The notes beneath the pieces are model-generated. The model saw only the letters and a program-made list of their open reading frames with translations. It ran no database searches and was not told the DNA's origin. The translations under genes and the position numbers were made by a program. Below are positions 5,494 through 5,690 of a DNA stretch of 5,690 nt, piece by piece. Numbering within the stretch: position 1 is the first letter of the stretch; the number at the start of each line of letters is the position of its first letter. The DNA comes from CANJBX01 sp041487815 (GTDB taxonomy: Bacteria > Pseudomonadota > Alphaproteobacteria > Rhizobiales > Xanthobacteraceae), in NCBI GenBank assembly GCA_041487815.1, contig JBGPOB010000250.1, positions 1 to 5,690 on the forward strand. Direction: 5' to 3'.

Positions 5494-5690
5494 GACGCCC
5501 CGCCCTGCTGCGCCTTGATCGCCTCGGCGCGCACCAGTTCCCAGATTTCGTCGACCTTCTCGACAAACGGCTTCGACTTGGCGAGATGCGGATCGCTGCG
5601 GTCGAAGCTCGTTTCGACGATGGCCTTGATGCGGCCGGGCCGCGCCGACATCACCGCCACGCGCTGGGCGAGGAACACCGCCTCCTGCAC
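5490..5690 (-). CDS. ABC transporter ATP-binding protein, C-terminal part
   Basis: Only the last 66 residues are inside the window; the gene enters from the right edge. The first codon in view is GTG and is read as an internal valine, not a start. VQEAVFLAQRVAVMSARPGR is the segment that directly follows the switch (H-loop) histidine in nitrate/sulfonate/taurine ATPases, where TH-D-x-x-EA-x-x-L-x-D-RV-x-VMS-x-RPGRI is usual. Walker A, Walker B and the signature motif are off-window, so catalytic completeness cannot be judged. The tail (DPHLAKSKPFVEKVDEIWEL and a short Ala/Gln/Gly end) is normal for the group. The stop overlaps the permease ATG by 4 nt. It powers import as a cytoplasmic dimer on the permeases. 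Confidence 0.9.
   Translation of the reverse strand: MQEAVFLAQRVAVMSARPGRIKAIVETSFDRSDPHLAKSKPFVEKVDEIWELVRAEAIKAQQGGAS

Overview
The window is a GC-rich stretch of what looks like an alphaproteobacterial chromosome. A Hyphomicrobiales relative such as Bradyrhizobium, Rhodopseudomonas or Xanthobacteraceae is my inference from composition, codon use and protein style; nothing here proves the taxon. All seven genes lie on the minus strand, so transcription runs from high to low coordinates. There are no RNA genes, CRISPR arrays or mobile elements that I can see.

The right half (5690 down to 2751) is an ABC importer of the nitrate/sulfonate/taurine type. It has the C-terminal end of the ATPase (cut by the window edge), two different inner-membrane permeases and a secreted periplasmic binding protein. 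ATPase and permease 1 overlap by 4 nt, and permease 1 and permease 2 by 13 nt, which indicates translational coupling. The binding protein follows after 122 nt and has its own strong ribosome binding site.

The left half (2597 down to 1) holds three enzymes: a small FMN-binding split-barrel protein of the pyridoxamine-phosphate-oxidase family, a class A FAD-dependent aromatic hydroxylase (PheA/TfdB/MhpA type), and the start of a VOC (glyoxalase/extradiol dioxygenase) protein cut by the left edge. The 147-nt gap between the halves carries a perfect 10-bp GC stem-loop just after the binding-protein stop. It also has a candidate promoter with an operator-like inverted repeat in its spacer. The enzymes may therefore form a second, separately controlled unit, although a single operon with processing is also possible.

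The simplest reading is a small catabolic locus: the importer brings in an organic, probably aromatic or anionic substrate, the flavin hydroxylase hydroxylates it, and the VOC protein may act on the product. The substrate cannot be told from sequence alone. I found no clearly undescribed system. The points most worth a second look are the SBP/PPOX intergenic region, an 18-bp perfect tandem duplication before the hydroxylase, and the paired unlike permeases.
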